This document shows, one piece after another, positions 1 to 8,213 of a stretch of DNA of 64,000 bases. The translations under genes and the position numbers were made by a program. Within the stretch, counting starts at the first letter, position 1. The number at the start of each line of letters is the position of its first letter. Source of the DNA: Mesorhizobium hawassense (GTDB lineage: Bacteria > Pseudomonadota > Alphaproteobacteria > Rhizobiales > Rhizobiaceae); the NCBI RefSeq assembly GCF_003289945.1, contig NZ_QMBP01000015.1, positions 62,001 to 126,000 on the forward strand, read 5' to 3'. The notes below the pieces were generated by a model. The model was not told the origin of the DNA. It worked only from the letters and a program-made list of their open reading frames with translations, and ran no database searches.

Positions 1-336
1 CGCGTCGACCGAGCGGATCAGCCGCGAACGGGACGAGCCCCAGTCGGCCGGGCCGTCGCCCATCGGCAGGGACGTCTTGGTCGAGATCAGCACCGCGTCG
101 CGGCGGTCCTTGATCGCCTCGCCCAGCACCTCCTCCGAGGCGCCGTTCGAATAGACATCGGCGGTATCGAAGAGATTGACGCCCGCCTCCAGGCAGATGT
201 CGATGAGGCGGCGCGCTTCCCGCGCATCGCTGTTGCCCCAATGGCCGAAGAGCGGGCCGGAACCGCCGAAGGTTCCAGCGCCGAAGGAAAGCGTCGGCAC
301 TTTCAGGCCGGAGGCACCAAGAGGTCGATAGTCCAT
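1..336 (-). CDS. Aldo/keto reductase, 3' part outside the window
   Basis: N-terminal 112 codons of an NADPH-dependent aldo/keto reductase; the gene continues past base 1. The start MDYRPLGASGLKVP and the segment NLFDTADVYSNGASEEVLG carry the family Asp-Tyr catalytic pair, and LISTKTS carries the catalytic Lys. The ATG at 336 has an AGGAGA Shine-Dalgarno 8 bases upstream. The gene follows the MFS gene on the same strand after 37 bp, so the two probably form one transcript controlled from the divergent LysR promoter region. The substrate cannot be told from the sequence; family membership is firm. Confidence 0.9.
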   Translation of the reverse strand, partial: MDYRPLGASGLKVPTLSFGAGTFGGSGPLFGHWGNSDAREARRLIDICLEAGVNLFDTADVYSNGASEEVLGEAIKDRRDAVLISTKTSLPMGDGPADWGSSRSRLIRSVDA

Positions 337-373
337 CTTTCTTCTCCTGATTGGATGTCGAAGGGATAGGCGC

Positions 374-1561
374 TCAGCACCGGGCCGATATTGGCGCGCC
401 AATTGTCCGGCCGCGTTCGAGGCGCAGCGCCATGATCACCACGCCGAGCGCGGCGAGCGGCACGAGGGCGGCAACGAGCGGGACGGCGCCGAGGCCGGGA
501 CCGTGGTCGATGACGAAACCACCGAGCCAGGCGCCGATGGCATTGCCGAGATTAAAGGCGGCGATGTTGAAGGAGGACGCCAGCCCCTGGCCGGCGCCCC
601 TGGCCTTTTCCAGCACCCACATCTGCAGCGGCGCGACGGTGGCGAAGGCGGCGGCGCCGAGCAGGCCGACGGCGACGATCGCCGCGATCGGCTGGTGGAT
701 CGCGGCGGTCATGACGAACAACACAGCCGAGAGCGCGACCAGCGTGCCGATGACCGTCGGCACCAAATGCCGGTCGGCGAGGCGCCCGCCTAGCAAATTG
801 CCGGCGACCAACCCGCCGCCGAAGACCAGCAGGATCGGCGACACCGATGCTTCGGAAAAGCCGCTGACACGGGTCAGGATCGGCGCCAGATAGGTGAAGG
901 CGGCAAACACGCCGACCCAGCTCAGCACCGTGGTCAACAGGCCGAGCAGCACCGGCCGGCGGCCGAGCACGGCGAGCGTGCCTTCGGAGCCCTCCTCTTT
1001 GTCGGGCGCGGCTGGCTCGCCGCGCGGCACCAGCAGCGCTATGACGGCAAAGGCGATGACGCCGACCAGCGTGACGGCGAGGAAGGTCGAGCGCCAGCCA
1101 TAGGCCTGGCCGAGCCAGGTGCCGAAAGGCACGCCGAGGATGTTGGCGACGGTGAGGCCGGTGAACATCAGCGCGATGGCCGAAGCCTTCCTGTTGGGCG
1201 CGACCAGGCCGGTGGCAACGACCGAGCCGACACCGAAGAAGGAGGCATGGGCGAAAGCGGTGAGCACGCGCGCGGCCATCAGCGTCCAGTAGTCGGGCGC
1301 CAGCGCACAGGCGAGGTTGCCGATGGTGAAGACCACCATCAGTGCAAGCAGCAAGGTCTTGCGCGGCAGGCGGCCGGTCAAAGCGCCAAGCAGCGGCGCG
1401 CCGACGACGACGCCCAGCGCATAGCCGGAAATGAGCAGGCCCGCCGCCGAGATCGAGACGCCGAGATCGGCGCTGACATCGAGCAGCAGGCCCATGATGA
1501 CGAATTCGGTGACGCCGATGCCGAAGGCGCCGGCAGTGAGGGCATAAAGAGCAAGAGGCAT
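374..1561 (-). CDS. MFS transporter, DHA1 (drug/H+ antiporter) type
   Basis: Predicted 395-residue inner-membrane exporter with about 12 hydrophobic segments. It starts at MPLALYALTAGAFGIG, where the first membrane helix begins; an upstream extension of 41 residues is Arg/Ser-rich, unlike a membrane protein N-terminus, and is left out. The loop between helices 2 and 3 has the MFS motif A-like GALTGRLPRK. The sequence resembles the AraJ/YdhP group of sugar or drug efflux permeases. It is divergent from the LysR gene at 1687 and is followed on its own strand by an aldo/keto reductase, which suggests a LysR-controlled detoxification or export operon. The substrate is unknown. Confidence 0.88.
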   Translation of the reverse strand: MPLALYALTAGAFGIGVTEFVIMGLLLDVSADLGVSISAAGLLISGYALGVVVGAPLLGALTGRLPRKTLLLALMVVFTIGNLACALAPDYWTLMAARVLTAFAHASFFGVGSVVATGLVAPNRKASAIALMFTGLTVANILGVPFGTWLGQAYGWRSTFLAVTLVGVIAFAVIALLVPRGEPAAPDKEEGSEGTLAVLGRRPVLLGLLTTVLSWVGVFAAFTYLAPILTRVSGFSEASVSPILLVFGGGLVAGNLLGGRLADRHLVPTVIGTLVALSAVLFVMTAAIHQPIAAIVAVGLLGAAAFATVAPLQMWVLEKARGAGQGLASSFNIAAFNLGNAIGAWLGGFVIDHGPGLGAVPLVAALVPLAALGVVIMALRLERGRTIGAPISARC

Positions 1562-1669
1562 GGCTGCGGTCCCGTTGATCAGGAAAGGGACGCCCAGTCT
1601 CCGCGCCCCGAACCGGGAAGATCGTGATCCGCCGAGCTGTGAACCAGTGTTGCATCGGGCATATTTTCT

Positions 1670-1684
1670 GTGAAATAGATTCAC
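1670..1684. promoter_or_regulatory. Candidate LysR box between MFS gene and LysR gene
   Basis: GTGAA, five bases, TTCAC: a perfect dyad that also fits the LysR pattern T-N11-A (T1671, A1683). It lies directly before the LysR ATG at 1687 and 109 bp upstream of the MFS start. A repressor or autoregulatory site is an inference. Confidence 0.4.
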
Positions 1685-1686
1685 GA

Positions 1687-2592
1687 ATGGGAAGACCCGA
1701 GATCAACCGTTCCGGCGAGGTCGAAGTGTTCGTCCGCGTCGTCGAGGCGGGCAGCTTTTCCGCTGCGGCGCGGGCGCTGCGCATGACGCCGTCGGCGATA
1801 AGTAAGCTGATAGCGCGGCTGGAGGCCCGCCTTGGCGCCCGGCTGATCAGCCGCTCGACACGCCGGCTGCAGCTGACGCCGGAAGGAACCGCTTTTTACG
1901 ACAGCGGCATGCGCATCCTCGCCGATCTCGACGCGGCCGAGCGCGAGGCCGCGGCGGGCGCGGCGCCGCGCGGCAGGCTCAGGGTCAATTGCTATGTGCC
2001 GTTCGGCCAGCACCGGCTGATGCCGCTGTTGCCGCGCTTCCTCGAACGCTATCCGGAAATCTCCGTCGAGGCGGTGCTGACCGACAGCGTCATCGACCTG
2101 ATGGAGGAGCGCGCCGACGTTGCGATCCGCGCCGGGCCGCTGCGCGAATCACGGCTGGTGGCGCGCAAGCTCGGCCAGAGCCGGATGGTGGTGGTCGCGG
2201 CGCCCGCCTATCTCGAAGCGCGCGGCACACCGCGAACGCCGGCCGACTTGAGCGGTCACAATCTGCTCGCCTTCGGCTTCGTGCGGCACATCGACGGCCT
2301 GCCATTCGTGGATGCGAAAGGCGCGCCGCTGATGGTTCCGATCGTCGGCAATTCCACGGTCAGCGACGGCGAAGCGATGCGGCTGACGACGCTGGCCGGC
2401 GCGGGCATTGCGCGGCTGGCGCGCTGGCACGTCGAGCCAGACATCGCCGCTGGGCGGCTCGTGCAGCTGCTGGAAGCGTTCAATCCGGGCGACGAGGAAC
2501 CGACGCACGCCGTCTATGTCGGCCAGGGCAAGCATCTGCCGGCACGGGTGCGGGCCTTTCTCGACTTCCTGGCGGAGACGGTTCGTCTGTGA
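1687..2592 (+). CDS. LysR-family transcriptional regulator
   Basis: 301-residue LysR regulator. The N-terminal winged helix-turn-helix is seen in VEVFVRVVEAGSFSAAARAL followed by MTPSAISKLIARLE and LGARLISRSTRRLQLT (residues about 8-65). The remainder is the two-lobed effector-binding domain. The chosen ATG gives the usual LysR length; a longer reading frame from 1624 would overlap the divergent promoter. The 125-bp divergent spacing to the MFS gene is the classic arrangement for a LysR protein controlling its neighbour. The effector is unknown. Confidence 0.9.
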   Translation: MGRPEINRSGEVEVFVRVVEAGSFSAAARALRMTPSAISKLIARLEARLGARLISRSTRRLQLTPEGTAFYDSGMRILADLDAAEREAAAGAAPRGRLRVNCYVPFGQHRLMPLLPRFLERYPEISVEAVLTDSVIDLMEERADVAIRAGPLRESRLVARKLGQSRMVVVAAPAYLEARGTPRTPADLSGHNLLAFGFVRHIDGLPFVDAKGAPLMVPIVGNSTVSDGEAMRLTTLAGAGIARLARWHVEPDIAAGRLVQLLEAFNPGDEEPTHAVYVGQGKHLPARVRAFLDFLAETVRL

Positions 2593-2599
2593 ACAGAAA

Positions 2600-2625
2600 A
2601 GCCGCGCGTCCAAGGACACGCGGCT
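2600..2625 (-). terminator. Terminator of the aldo/keto reductase at 2656-3705
   Basis: AGCCGCG pairs with CGCGGCT across a short interior; on the minus strand the stem is followed by TTTTC. It lies between two convergent genes and reads best as the intrinsic terminator of the minus-strand gene. Confidence 0.6.
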
Positions 2626-2655
2626 CCCGAAAGGTCAGCTTGTCTCGAAGGCGAA

Positions 2656-3705
2656 CTACGCTTTCGGCACGAAGGGCGCCGGACGCCGGCCGGCGCCTTG
2701 CCGCTCCAGCATCCAGCCGGGATATTCGGCGGGCAGGGCGCTCACCTCATCGAGCCTGGCAAGGTCGTCGGCGTCGAGCTTCAAACCGGTCGCGGCGAGG
2801 TTCTGCTCGAGCTGGTCCAAGCGGCTGGCGCCGATGATGACGCTCATGACGAAAGGCTTGGCCAGCACATAGCCCAGCGCCACCGTGGCGACGCTGACGT
2901 CGTACTTCTTCGCAACCTCGCGCATGACGGCGACAGCCGCCCAGGCGCGATCCTCGTTGACCGGCGGGAAGTTGAAAGAAGCGCGGCGACCCTCGCCATT
3001 GCCTGGCGCGCCCGGACCGTATTTGCCGGAGAGCAGCCCGCCGGCCATCGGCGACCAGACCATCAGGCCGAGCTTCTCTTCATTGATCAGCGGCACGATC
3101 TCGCGTTCGAGATCGCGGCCGGCGATCGAGTAATAGGACTGGATGGTCTCGAAGCGGGCAAAGCCCTTGCGATCGGCAATGCCCAGAGCCTTGGCGATGC
3201 GCCAGGCCTGCCAGTTGGAGACGCCGACATAGCGCACCTTGCCGCTGGCGACGAGATCGTCGAGCGCCCGCAGCGTCTCGTCGATCGGCGTCACCGTGTC
3301 GGTGCCGTGCAGCTGGTAGAGATCGATATGGTCGGTCTGCAGCCGCTCCAGGCTGCCGTCGACCGAATCCATGATGTGGCCGCGCGAGGAGCCGCGTTCG
3401 TTCGGTCCGTTGCCCATGGTGCCATGCACCTTGGTGGCGATGATCACGTCCGAACGTTTTACGCCGAGATCCTTGAGCGACTGTCCCAGCAACTGCTCGG
3501 ACTGGCCGACCGAATAGACATCCGCCGTGTCGAAGAAATTGACGCCGGCGGCGATCGAGCGGCCGACGATCTCGTTGACGCCCGTCTGGTCGAGGCTGGC
3601 GATCAGGCCCCATTGGGCATTTTGGCCGGCGGCGCCGAAGGTCATGGTACCGAGGCAGAGTTCGGAAACGAACAGGCCGGTGTTGCCAAGCTGGTTATAG
3701 CGCAT
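2656..3705 (-). CDS. Aldo/keto reductase, complete
   Basis: 350-residue NADP-dependent aldo/keto reductase with a TIM-barrel fold. It starts at MRYNQLGNTGLFVSELCLG. The catalytic tetrad is visible: Asp and Tyr in FFDTADVYSVGQSEQLLG, Lys in IIATKVHG and His in DLYQLHGTD. The C-terminal IIGASRLDQLEQNL is the cofactor-binding segment. It resembles the partial gene at 1-336 in its N-terminal signature, so the LysR/MFS pair is flanked by two related reductases on the same strand. A palindrome AACGG-a-CCGTT at 3752-3762, 46 bp upstream of the start, could be an operator. Physiological substrate unknown. Confidence 0.92.
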   Translation of the reverse strand: MRYNQLGNTGLFVSELCLGTMTFGAAGQNAQWGLIASLDQTGVNEIVGRSIAAGVNFFDTADVYSVGQSEQLLGQSLKDLGVKRSDVIIATKVHGTMGNGPNERGSSRGHIMDSVDGSLERLQTDHIDLYQLHGTDTVTPIDETLRALDDLVASGKVRYVGVSNWQAWRIAKALGIADRKGFARFETIQSYYSIAGRDLEREIVPLINEEKLGLMVWSPMAGGLLSGKYGPGAPGNGEGRRASFNFPPVNEDRAWAAVAVMREVAKKYDVSVATVALGYVLAKPFVMSVIIGASRLDQLEQNLAATGLKLDADDLARLDEVSALPAEYPGWMLERQGAGRRPAPFVPKA

Positions 3706-3837
3706 AGTGGGATTCCCCGGAGAAGTGTTGGATGACACCTGGGGAAATAGGAACGGACCGTTTCGTTTCAAGCGCTGGCGCTAGCATTATCGTTCGGTTG
3801 GCCGCCCGATAACGAGATCGTGACAGCGCAGCCGTGC

Positions 3838-4503
3838 CTAGGTGCGGCTGCCAAAGATCGCTGAGCCCACCCTGACGCTGGTCGCGCCGAAGGCGATCGC
3901 GGTCTCGTAGTCGCCCGACATGCCCATCGAGAGCTTTCCGACACCGGCCTCGCGGGCGAGCTTTTCCAGCAGCGCGAAATGCGGGCCGGGATTCTCATCG
4001 GCCGGCGGGATGCACATCAGGCCTTCGATGGCGAGGCCGTGCACGTCGCGGCAGCGTTTGACGAAGGCGACCGCCTCGCGCGGCTCGATGCCGGCCTTCT
4101 GCGGCTCGGAGCCGGTGTTGACCTGGACGTAGAGTTTCAGTGTCCGGCCTTGCCGGGTCATCTCCTTGGCAAGCTCGGCGGCGATCTTCTCGCGGTCGAC
4201 GGTCTCGATGACATCGAACAGCGCCACCGCTTCCTTCGCCTTGTTGGACTGCAGCGGGCCGATCAGGTGAAGCTCCAGATCGGGAAACGCCTCTCTCAGC
4301 GCCGGCCATTTGCCCTGCGCTTCCTGCACGCGGTTCTCGCCGAAGACGCGCTGGCCGGCCTCGATGACGGGGCGGATATCCTCGGCCGCGAAGGTCTTCG
4401 ACACCGCCACCAGCGTGACGGCGCCGGGCCCGCGCTTCGCCTCGCGCTCGGCGCTCGCGATCTTCGCCTCGACCGCGTGAAGCTGCTCAACGGCGCTCGT
4501 CAT
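3838..4503 (-). CDS. yggS: PLP homeostasis protein, YggS/PROSC family
   Basis: 221-residue single-domain PLP-binding protein of the YggS/PLPBP family, which carries PLP and influences vitamin B6 and amino-acid balance without known enzymatic activity. Lys36 in LVAVSKTF is the expected PLP lysine. Family signatures GENRVQEAQGKW, HLIGPLQSNKAKEA, VQVNTGSEPQKAG, GLMCIPP, MSMGMSGD-like LSMGMSGDYETAIAFG and VRVGSAIFG are all present. Length is normal. It is divergent from leuS, with repeat element A1 filling most of the space between them. Confidence 0.95.
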   Translation of the reverse strand: MTSAVEQLHAVEAKIASAEREAKRGPGAVTLVAVSKTFAAEDIRPVIEAGQRVFGENRVQEAQGKWPALREAFPDLELHLIGPLQSNKAKEAVALFDVIETVDREKIAAELAKEMTRQGRTLKLYVQVNTGSEPQKAGIEPREAVAFVKRCRDVHGLAIEGLMCIPPADENPGPHFALLEKLAREAGVGKLSMGMSGDYETAIAFGATSVRVGSAIFGSRT

Positions 4504-4600
4504 GCCTATATCCTGCCTATGTTTTCATGCCCACGCCGGCCTGCCGCAGTTGACGGGTCCGGCAATCCATGGTGAACACCGCGACGACATAGTCTCGGCT

Positions 4601-4757
4601 GCCGGCCTAGGCGTGTCGATATTCAGGTGATGCCGGCCTGCAAATGCCGGTTTCCTGCGCTTCCGGTGCTCACGTACCTTAAGTACGCTCCGCTCCGGTT
4701 CTCGGAAGCCGCCATTTTCGGCTCGGCCTGACCTGATATCAACACGCCTAGGCCGGC
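4601..4757. repeat. Element A, copy 1 (long imperfect palindrome)
   Basis: The outer arms 4601-4628 and 4731-4757 are nearly perfect inverted repeats (left arm starts GCCGGCCTAGGCGTGT). The core at about 4653-4706 has the order GCGCTTCCGGTGCTCA, CGTAC, loop CTTAA, GTACG, CTCCGCTCCGG. The element sits between the divergent starts of yggS (97 bp away) and leuS (33 bp away). Related copies are at 7979, 35036, 36240 and 53664. Confidence 0.9.
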
Positions 4758-4790
4758 ACTGCGCACCTGCTTTTAAGTGAAAAACATCCG

Positions 4791-7418
4791 ATGGCAACCG
4801 AACGTTACAATCCGCGCACGTCAGAGCCCAAATGGCAGAAGGCCTGGGCCGAAAAGAAGCTGTTCGAGGCCAGGAACGAGGACCCGAAGCCGAAATACTA
4901 CGTGCTCGAGATGTTCCCCTATCCGTCGGGCAAGATCCATATCGGCCACACCCGCAACTACACGATGGGCGACGTGGTGGCGCGCTACAAGCGCGCCAAG
5001 GGCTTCAACGTGCTGCATCCGATGGGCTGGGACGCCTTCGGCATGCCGGCCGAGAACGCCGCCATGCAGAACAAGGTCCATCCCAAGGACTGGACCTACG
5101 AAAACATCGCGGTGATGCGCGAGCAGCTCAAGATGATGGGCCTGTCGCTCGACTGGGCGCGCGAGTTCGCGACCTGCGACGTCGATTACTACCACCGCCA
5201 GCAGATGCTGTTCCTCGACTTCGTCGAGAAGGGGCTGGTGACGCGCAAATCCTCCAAGGTCAACTGGGACCCGGAGGACATGACCGTGCTCGCCAACGAG
5301 CAGGTCATCGACGGCCGCGGCTGGCGCTCGGGCGCGCTCGTCGAGCAGCGCGAGCTGACGCAGTGGTTCTTCAAGATCACCGACTTCGCGCAGGACCTGC
5401 TGGACTCGCTCAACCTGCTCGAAGAGTGGCCGGAAAAGGTCAAGCTGATGCAGCACAACTGGATCGGCCGCTCGGAAGGGCTGCTGATTCGCTGGCCACT
5501 CGCGGCACCTGTTGGCGATGCGCATGAGCTGGAAGTCTACACGACCAGACCGGATACCATTTTCGGCGCGTCCTTCATGGCGGTCGCCGCCGACCATCCG
5601 CTGGCGAAGAAGGCCGCCGAGGATAATGTCCAACTGGCCAAGTTCATCGAGGAGGTCCGCCACATGGGCACCTCGGTGGCCGCGCTGGAGACGGCCGAGA
5701 AGAAAGGCTTCGACACCGGCATCCGCGTCGTCCACCCGTTCGACGAGAGCTGGACGCTGCCGGTCTATGTCGCCAATTTCGTGCTGATGGAATATGGCAC
5801 GGGCGCCATTTTCGGCTGCCCGTCGGGCGACCAGCGCGACCTCGACTTCGCCAACAAATACGGCCTGCCGGTGATCCCGGTGGTCATGCCGGAAGACGGC
5901 GACGCAAAGACTTTCCAGATCATCGAGGAGGCCTATGTCGACGACGGTGTGATGATCAATTCGCGCTTCCTCGACGGCATGAAGCCCGAGAAGGCTTTCG
6001 ATGAAGTGGCGAAGCTGCTGGAGCAGAAAAGCATCGGCGGCCGGCCGATGGCCGAGCGCAAGGTGAATTTCCGCCTGCGCGACTGGGGTATTTCGCGCCA
6101 GCGCTACTGGGGCTGCCCGATCCCGATGATCCATTGCGAGGCCTGCGGCGTGGTGCCGGTGCCGAAGGCCGACCTGCCGGTCAAGCTGCCCGACGACATC
6201 GAGTTCGACCGTCCGGGCAATCCGCTCGACCGGCATCCGACCTGGCGGCATGTGAAGTGCCCGCAATGCGGCCGCGATGCGCGGCGCGAGACCGACACGA
6301 TGGACACCTTCGTCGATTCGTCCTGGTATTTCGCGCGCTTCACCGCGCCCTGGGCCAATGAGCCGACCGAGCCGAAAGCGGCCGACGAATGGCTGGCCGT
6401 CGACCAGTATATCGGCGGCATCGAGCACGCGATCCTGCATCTGCTCTATTCGCGCTTCTTTACCCGCGCCATGCGCGAGACCGGCCACCTGAACCTCGCC
6501 GAACCGTTCAAGGGCCTGTTCACGCAAGGCATGGTGGTGCACGAGACCTATCGTGTCGGCGGCCCGTCCAACAATGGACGCTGGCTGTCGCCGGGCGAGG
6601 TCAGGCTCGAGGATTTGGACGGCAAGCGCCGCGCCGTCGAGATCGCCACCGGCGAGGAGGCGACGATCGGCGCGCTGGAGAAGATGTCGAAGTCTAAGAA
6701 GAACACGGTGAGCCCGGAAGAGATCACCGATGGCTACGGCGCCGACACGGCGCGCTGGTTCATGCTGTCGGACTCGCCGCCGGAGCGCGACGTCGAATGG
6801 ACCGACGATGGCGCCGCCGGCGCGCACCGCTTCGTGCAGCGCGTCTGGCGCCTGGTGCAGATCGCGTCCGAGCAGCTTCCCGGCGTCAAGCCGGCGACGG
6901 CCAAGGATGGCGAAGCGGGCGCGGTGTCGAAGGCCGCGCACAAGATCCTGAAGGCGGTCGGCGAGGACATCGAGAAGCTTGGCTTCAACCGCGCGATCGC
7001 CCGCATCTATGAGCTCGCCAACGCGCTGGCGACGCCGCTCAACGACGTCGCCGAAGGCAAGGCCGACGCGACGCTGAAAGGCGCCTGCCGCGAGGCAGTG
7101 GAGATCCTGGTGCACATCATCGCTCCGGTGATGCCGCATCTGGCGGAGGAATGCTGGCAGGCGCTGGGCGGCACCGATATGGTCGCCGAACGGCCCTGGC
7201 CGGTCTACGATCCGGCGCTGGTCGTCGACAACGAGATCGTGCTGCCGGTGCAGGTCAACGGCAAGAAGCGCGGCGATTTGACAATTGCCCGCGACGCGGA
7301 TCAAGGTGCCGTCGAAAAAGCAGTGCTGGCTCTCGACTTCGTGCAAAAAGCACTCGAAGGTAAGGCCCCGCGCAAGGTGATCATCGTGCCGCAGAGGATC
7401 GTCAATGTCGTTGCCTGA
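4791..7418 (+). CDS. leuS: Leucyl-tRNA synthetase
   Basis: 875-residue class I aminoacyl-tRNA synthetase that charges tRNA-Leu; cytoplasmic and essential. HIGH is intact at residues 50-53 (GKIHIGHTRNYTMGD) and KMSKS at 631-635. The CP1 editing domain lies between about 220 and 420, with the conserved YTTRPDTIFGASFMAVAADHP and EYGTGAIFGCPSGDQRD blocks. A Cys pair motif (HCEACG ... KCPQCG) precedes MDTFVDSSWYFARF. Length is normal for the bacterial type. The stop overlaps the lptE start, so the two genes are translationally linked. No strong Shine-Dalgarno is visible, and the 5' leader or promoter must involve or lie near repeat A1. Confidence 0.98.
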   Translation: MATERYNPRTSEPKWQKAWAEKKLFEARNEDPKPKYYVLEMFPYPSGKIHIGHTRNYTMGDVVARYKRAKGFNVLHPMGWDAFGMPAENAAMQNKVHPKDWTYENIAVMREQLKMMGLSLDWAREFATCDVDYYHRQQMLFLDFVEKGLVTRKSSKVNWDPEDMTVLANEQVIDGRGWRSGALVEQRELTQWFFKITDFAQDLLDSLNLLEEWPEKVKLMQHNWIGRSEGLLIRWPLAAPVGDAHELEVYTTRPDTIFGASFMAVAADHPLAKKAAEDNVQLAKFIEEVRHMGTSVAALETAEKKGFDTGIRVVHPFDESWTLPVYVANFVLMEYGTGAIFGCPSGDQRDLDFANKYGLPVIPVVMPEDGDAKTFQIIEEAYVDDGVMINSRFLDGMKPEKAFDEVAKLLEQKSIGGRPMAERKVNFRLRDWGISRQRYWGCPIPMIHCEACGVVPVPKADLPVKLPDDIEFDRPGNPLDRHPTWRHVKCPQCGRDARRETDTMDTFVDSSWYFARFTAPWANEPTEPKAADEWLAVDQYIGGIEHAILHLLYSRFFTRAMRETGHLNLAEPFKGLFTQGMVVHETYRVGGPSNNGRWLSPGEVRLEDLDGKRRAVEIATGEEATIGALEKMSKSKKNTVSPEEITDGYGADTARWFMLSDSPPERDVEWTDDGAAGAHRFVQRVWRLVQIASEQLPGVKPATAKDGEAGAVSKAAHKILKAVGEDIEKLGFNRAIARIYELANALATPLNDVAEGKADATLKGACREAVEILVHIIAPVMPHLAEECWQALGGTDMVAERPWPVYDPALVVDNEIVLPVQVNGKKRGDLTIARDADQGAVEKAVLALDFVQKALEGKAPRKVIIVPQRIVNVVA

Positions 7419-7983
7419 TCCGATGAAGTCAGAAGCGGCCCGCCTGCGCGGCCGCTTGGCGGTTTGCGGCATGGTCGCGGCGCTGGCGCTGGTCTCGGCC
7501 TGCACGGTCAGGCCGCTCTATTCCAGCCAGCCGTTGTCCGCCGGGTCGCAGCTCAGCCCCTCGGCCGAACTGGCCTCGATCGCGATCAAGCCGGTCAGCA
7601 CCCGTTACGCGCAGCAGGTGCGCAACAATCTGATCTTCGCCTTCGGGCAAGGCTCGGGCGAGCCGGCCTCACCCGCCTATACGCTCGACCTCGGCGTTAC
7701 AGAGCTGGTCGAATCAGCGGCCATCGTCCAGGTGCAGACCGAGGAAGACGAGCCGACGGCGGGCACGGTGACGCTGACCGCCAACTATGTGCTGCGGGAT
7801 ACCGCCGGCACGGTGGTTGCCGTCGGCAAGCGCTCGATCCCGTCGTCCTTCGACCGGCCGCTGCAGGAATACGCGGCCTACCGCGCGCAGATCGATGCCG
7901 AGAACCGCGCCGCGCGTGAACTCGCGGATCTTTTGCGGCTGGCAATTGCCCAGGACTTGGTCAAGCACGGCAAAAAAGCCTGA
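7405..7983 (+). CDS. lptE: LPS-assembly lipoprotein LptE
   Basis: 192-residue predicted outer-membrane lipoprotein that plugs the LptD barrel during lipopolysaccharide export. The N-terminus has a charged segment, the hydrophobic VCGMVAALALVSAC and a lipobox Cys, then CTVRPLYSS, typical of alphaproteobacterial LptE. It overlaps the end of leuS by 14 bp and has a GAGG Shine-Dalgarno inside leuS. A start at Met7 (7423) is also possible. The stop codon at 7981-7983 falls within the outer arm of repeat element A2. In many alphaproteobacteria I would expect holA next; here a convergent gene follows instead. Confidence 0.9.
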   Translation: MSLPDPMKSEAARLRGRLAVCGMVAALALVSACTVRPLYSSQPLSAGSQLSPSAELASIAIKPVSTRYAQQVRNNLIFAFGQGSGEPASPAYTLDLGVTELVESAAIVQVQTEEDEPTAGTVTLTANYVLRDTAGTVVAVGKRSIPSSFDRPLQEYAAYRAQIDAENRAARELADLLRLAIAQDLVKHGKKA

Positions 7984-8126
7984 GACCGCTTGGAAACTCC
8001 ACTCCCGCGGCCATCTGAAGGCGTTTTCTGCGCTTCCGGTGCTCACGTACTGAAGTAAGCTGCGCTCCGGTTCTCGAAAAGCACCTTCATATGACTCGCA
8101 GGAGCGAGTTTCGAAGCGGTCTCTGA
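7979..8126. repeat. Element A, copy 2, with different arms
   Basis: The core GCGCTTCCGGTGCTCA, CGTAC, loop TGAA, GTAAG, CTGCGCTCCGG matches the other A copies, but both arms differ: the left arm GAGACCGCTTGGAAACTC pairs with GAGTTTCGAAGCGGTCTC at the right end. The left arm includes the lptE stop codon. It lies between convergent lptE and tal. Confidence 0.88.
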
Positions 8127-8152
8127 GCGCCACCCTATTCAATCGATAAAAG

Positions 8153-8190
8153 AAAAGGCCGGTTGCCCGGCCCCGTTGCCCGGCCTTTTT
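8153..8190. terminator. Bidirectional terminator between lptE and tal
   Basis: AAAAGGCCGG pairs with CCGGCCTTTTT around a C/G-rich loop. T-runs follow the stem on both strands, so it can serve lptE on plus and tal on minus. Confidence 0.75.
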
Positions 8191-8213
8191 CGTTTCTGAT
8201 GAGAGATTCTGTC

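Noticed and set aside
4525..4797. Short minus-strand open frames in elements A (for example 4525-4797 and 35205-35460) containing FREPERS and REHRKRR
   Set aside because: They are translations of the repeat itself. The same peptide-like phrase recurs in every A copy, with no Shine-Dalgarno and no family support.
4821..7505. 894-codon open frame antisense to leuS, and similar long antisense frames opposite atpA, atpD and uxaC
   Set aside because: High GC leaves long open frames opposite real genes; these show no motifs and low-complexity Arg/His/Asp composition, while the sense genes are unmistakable.
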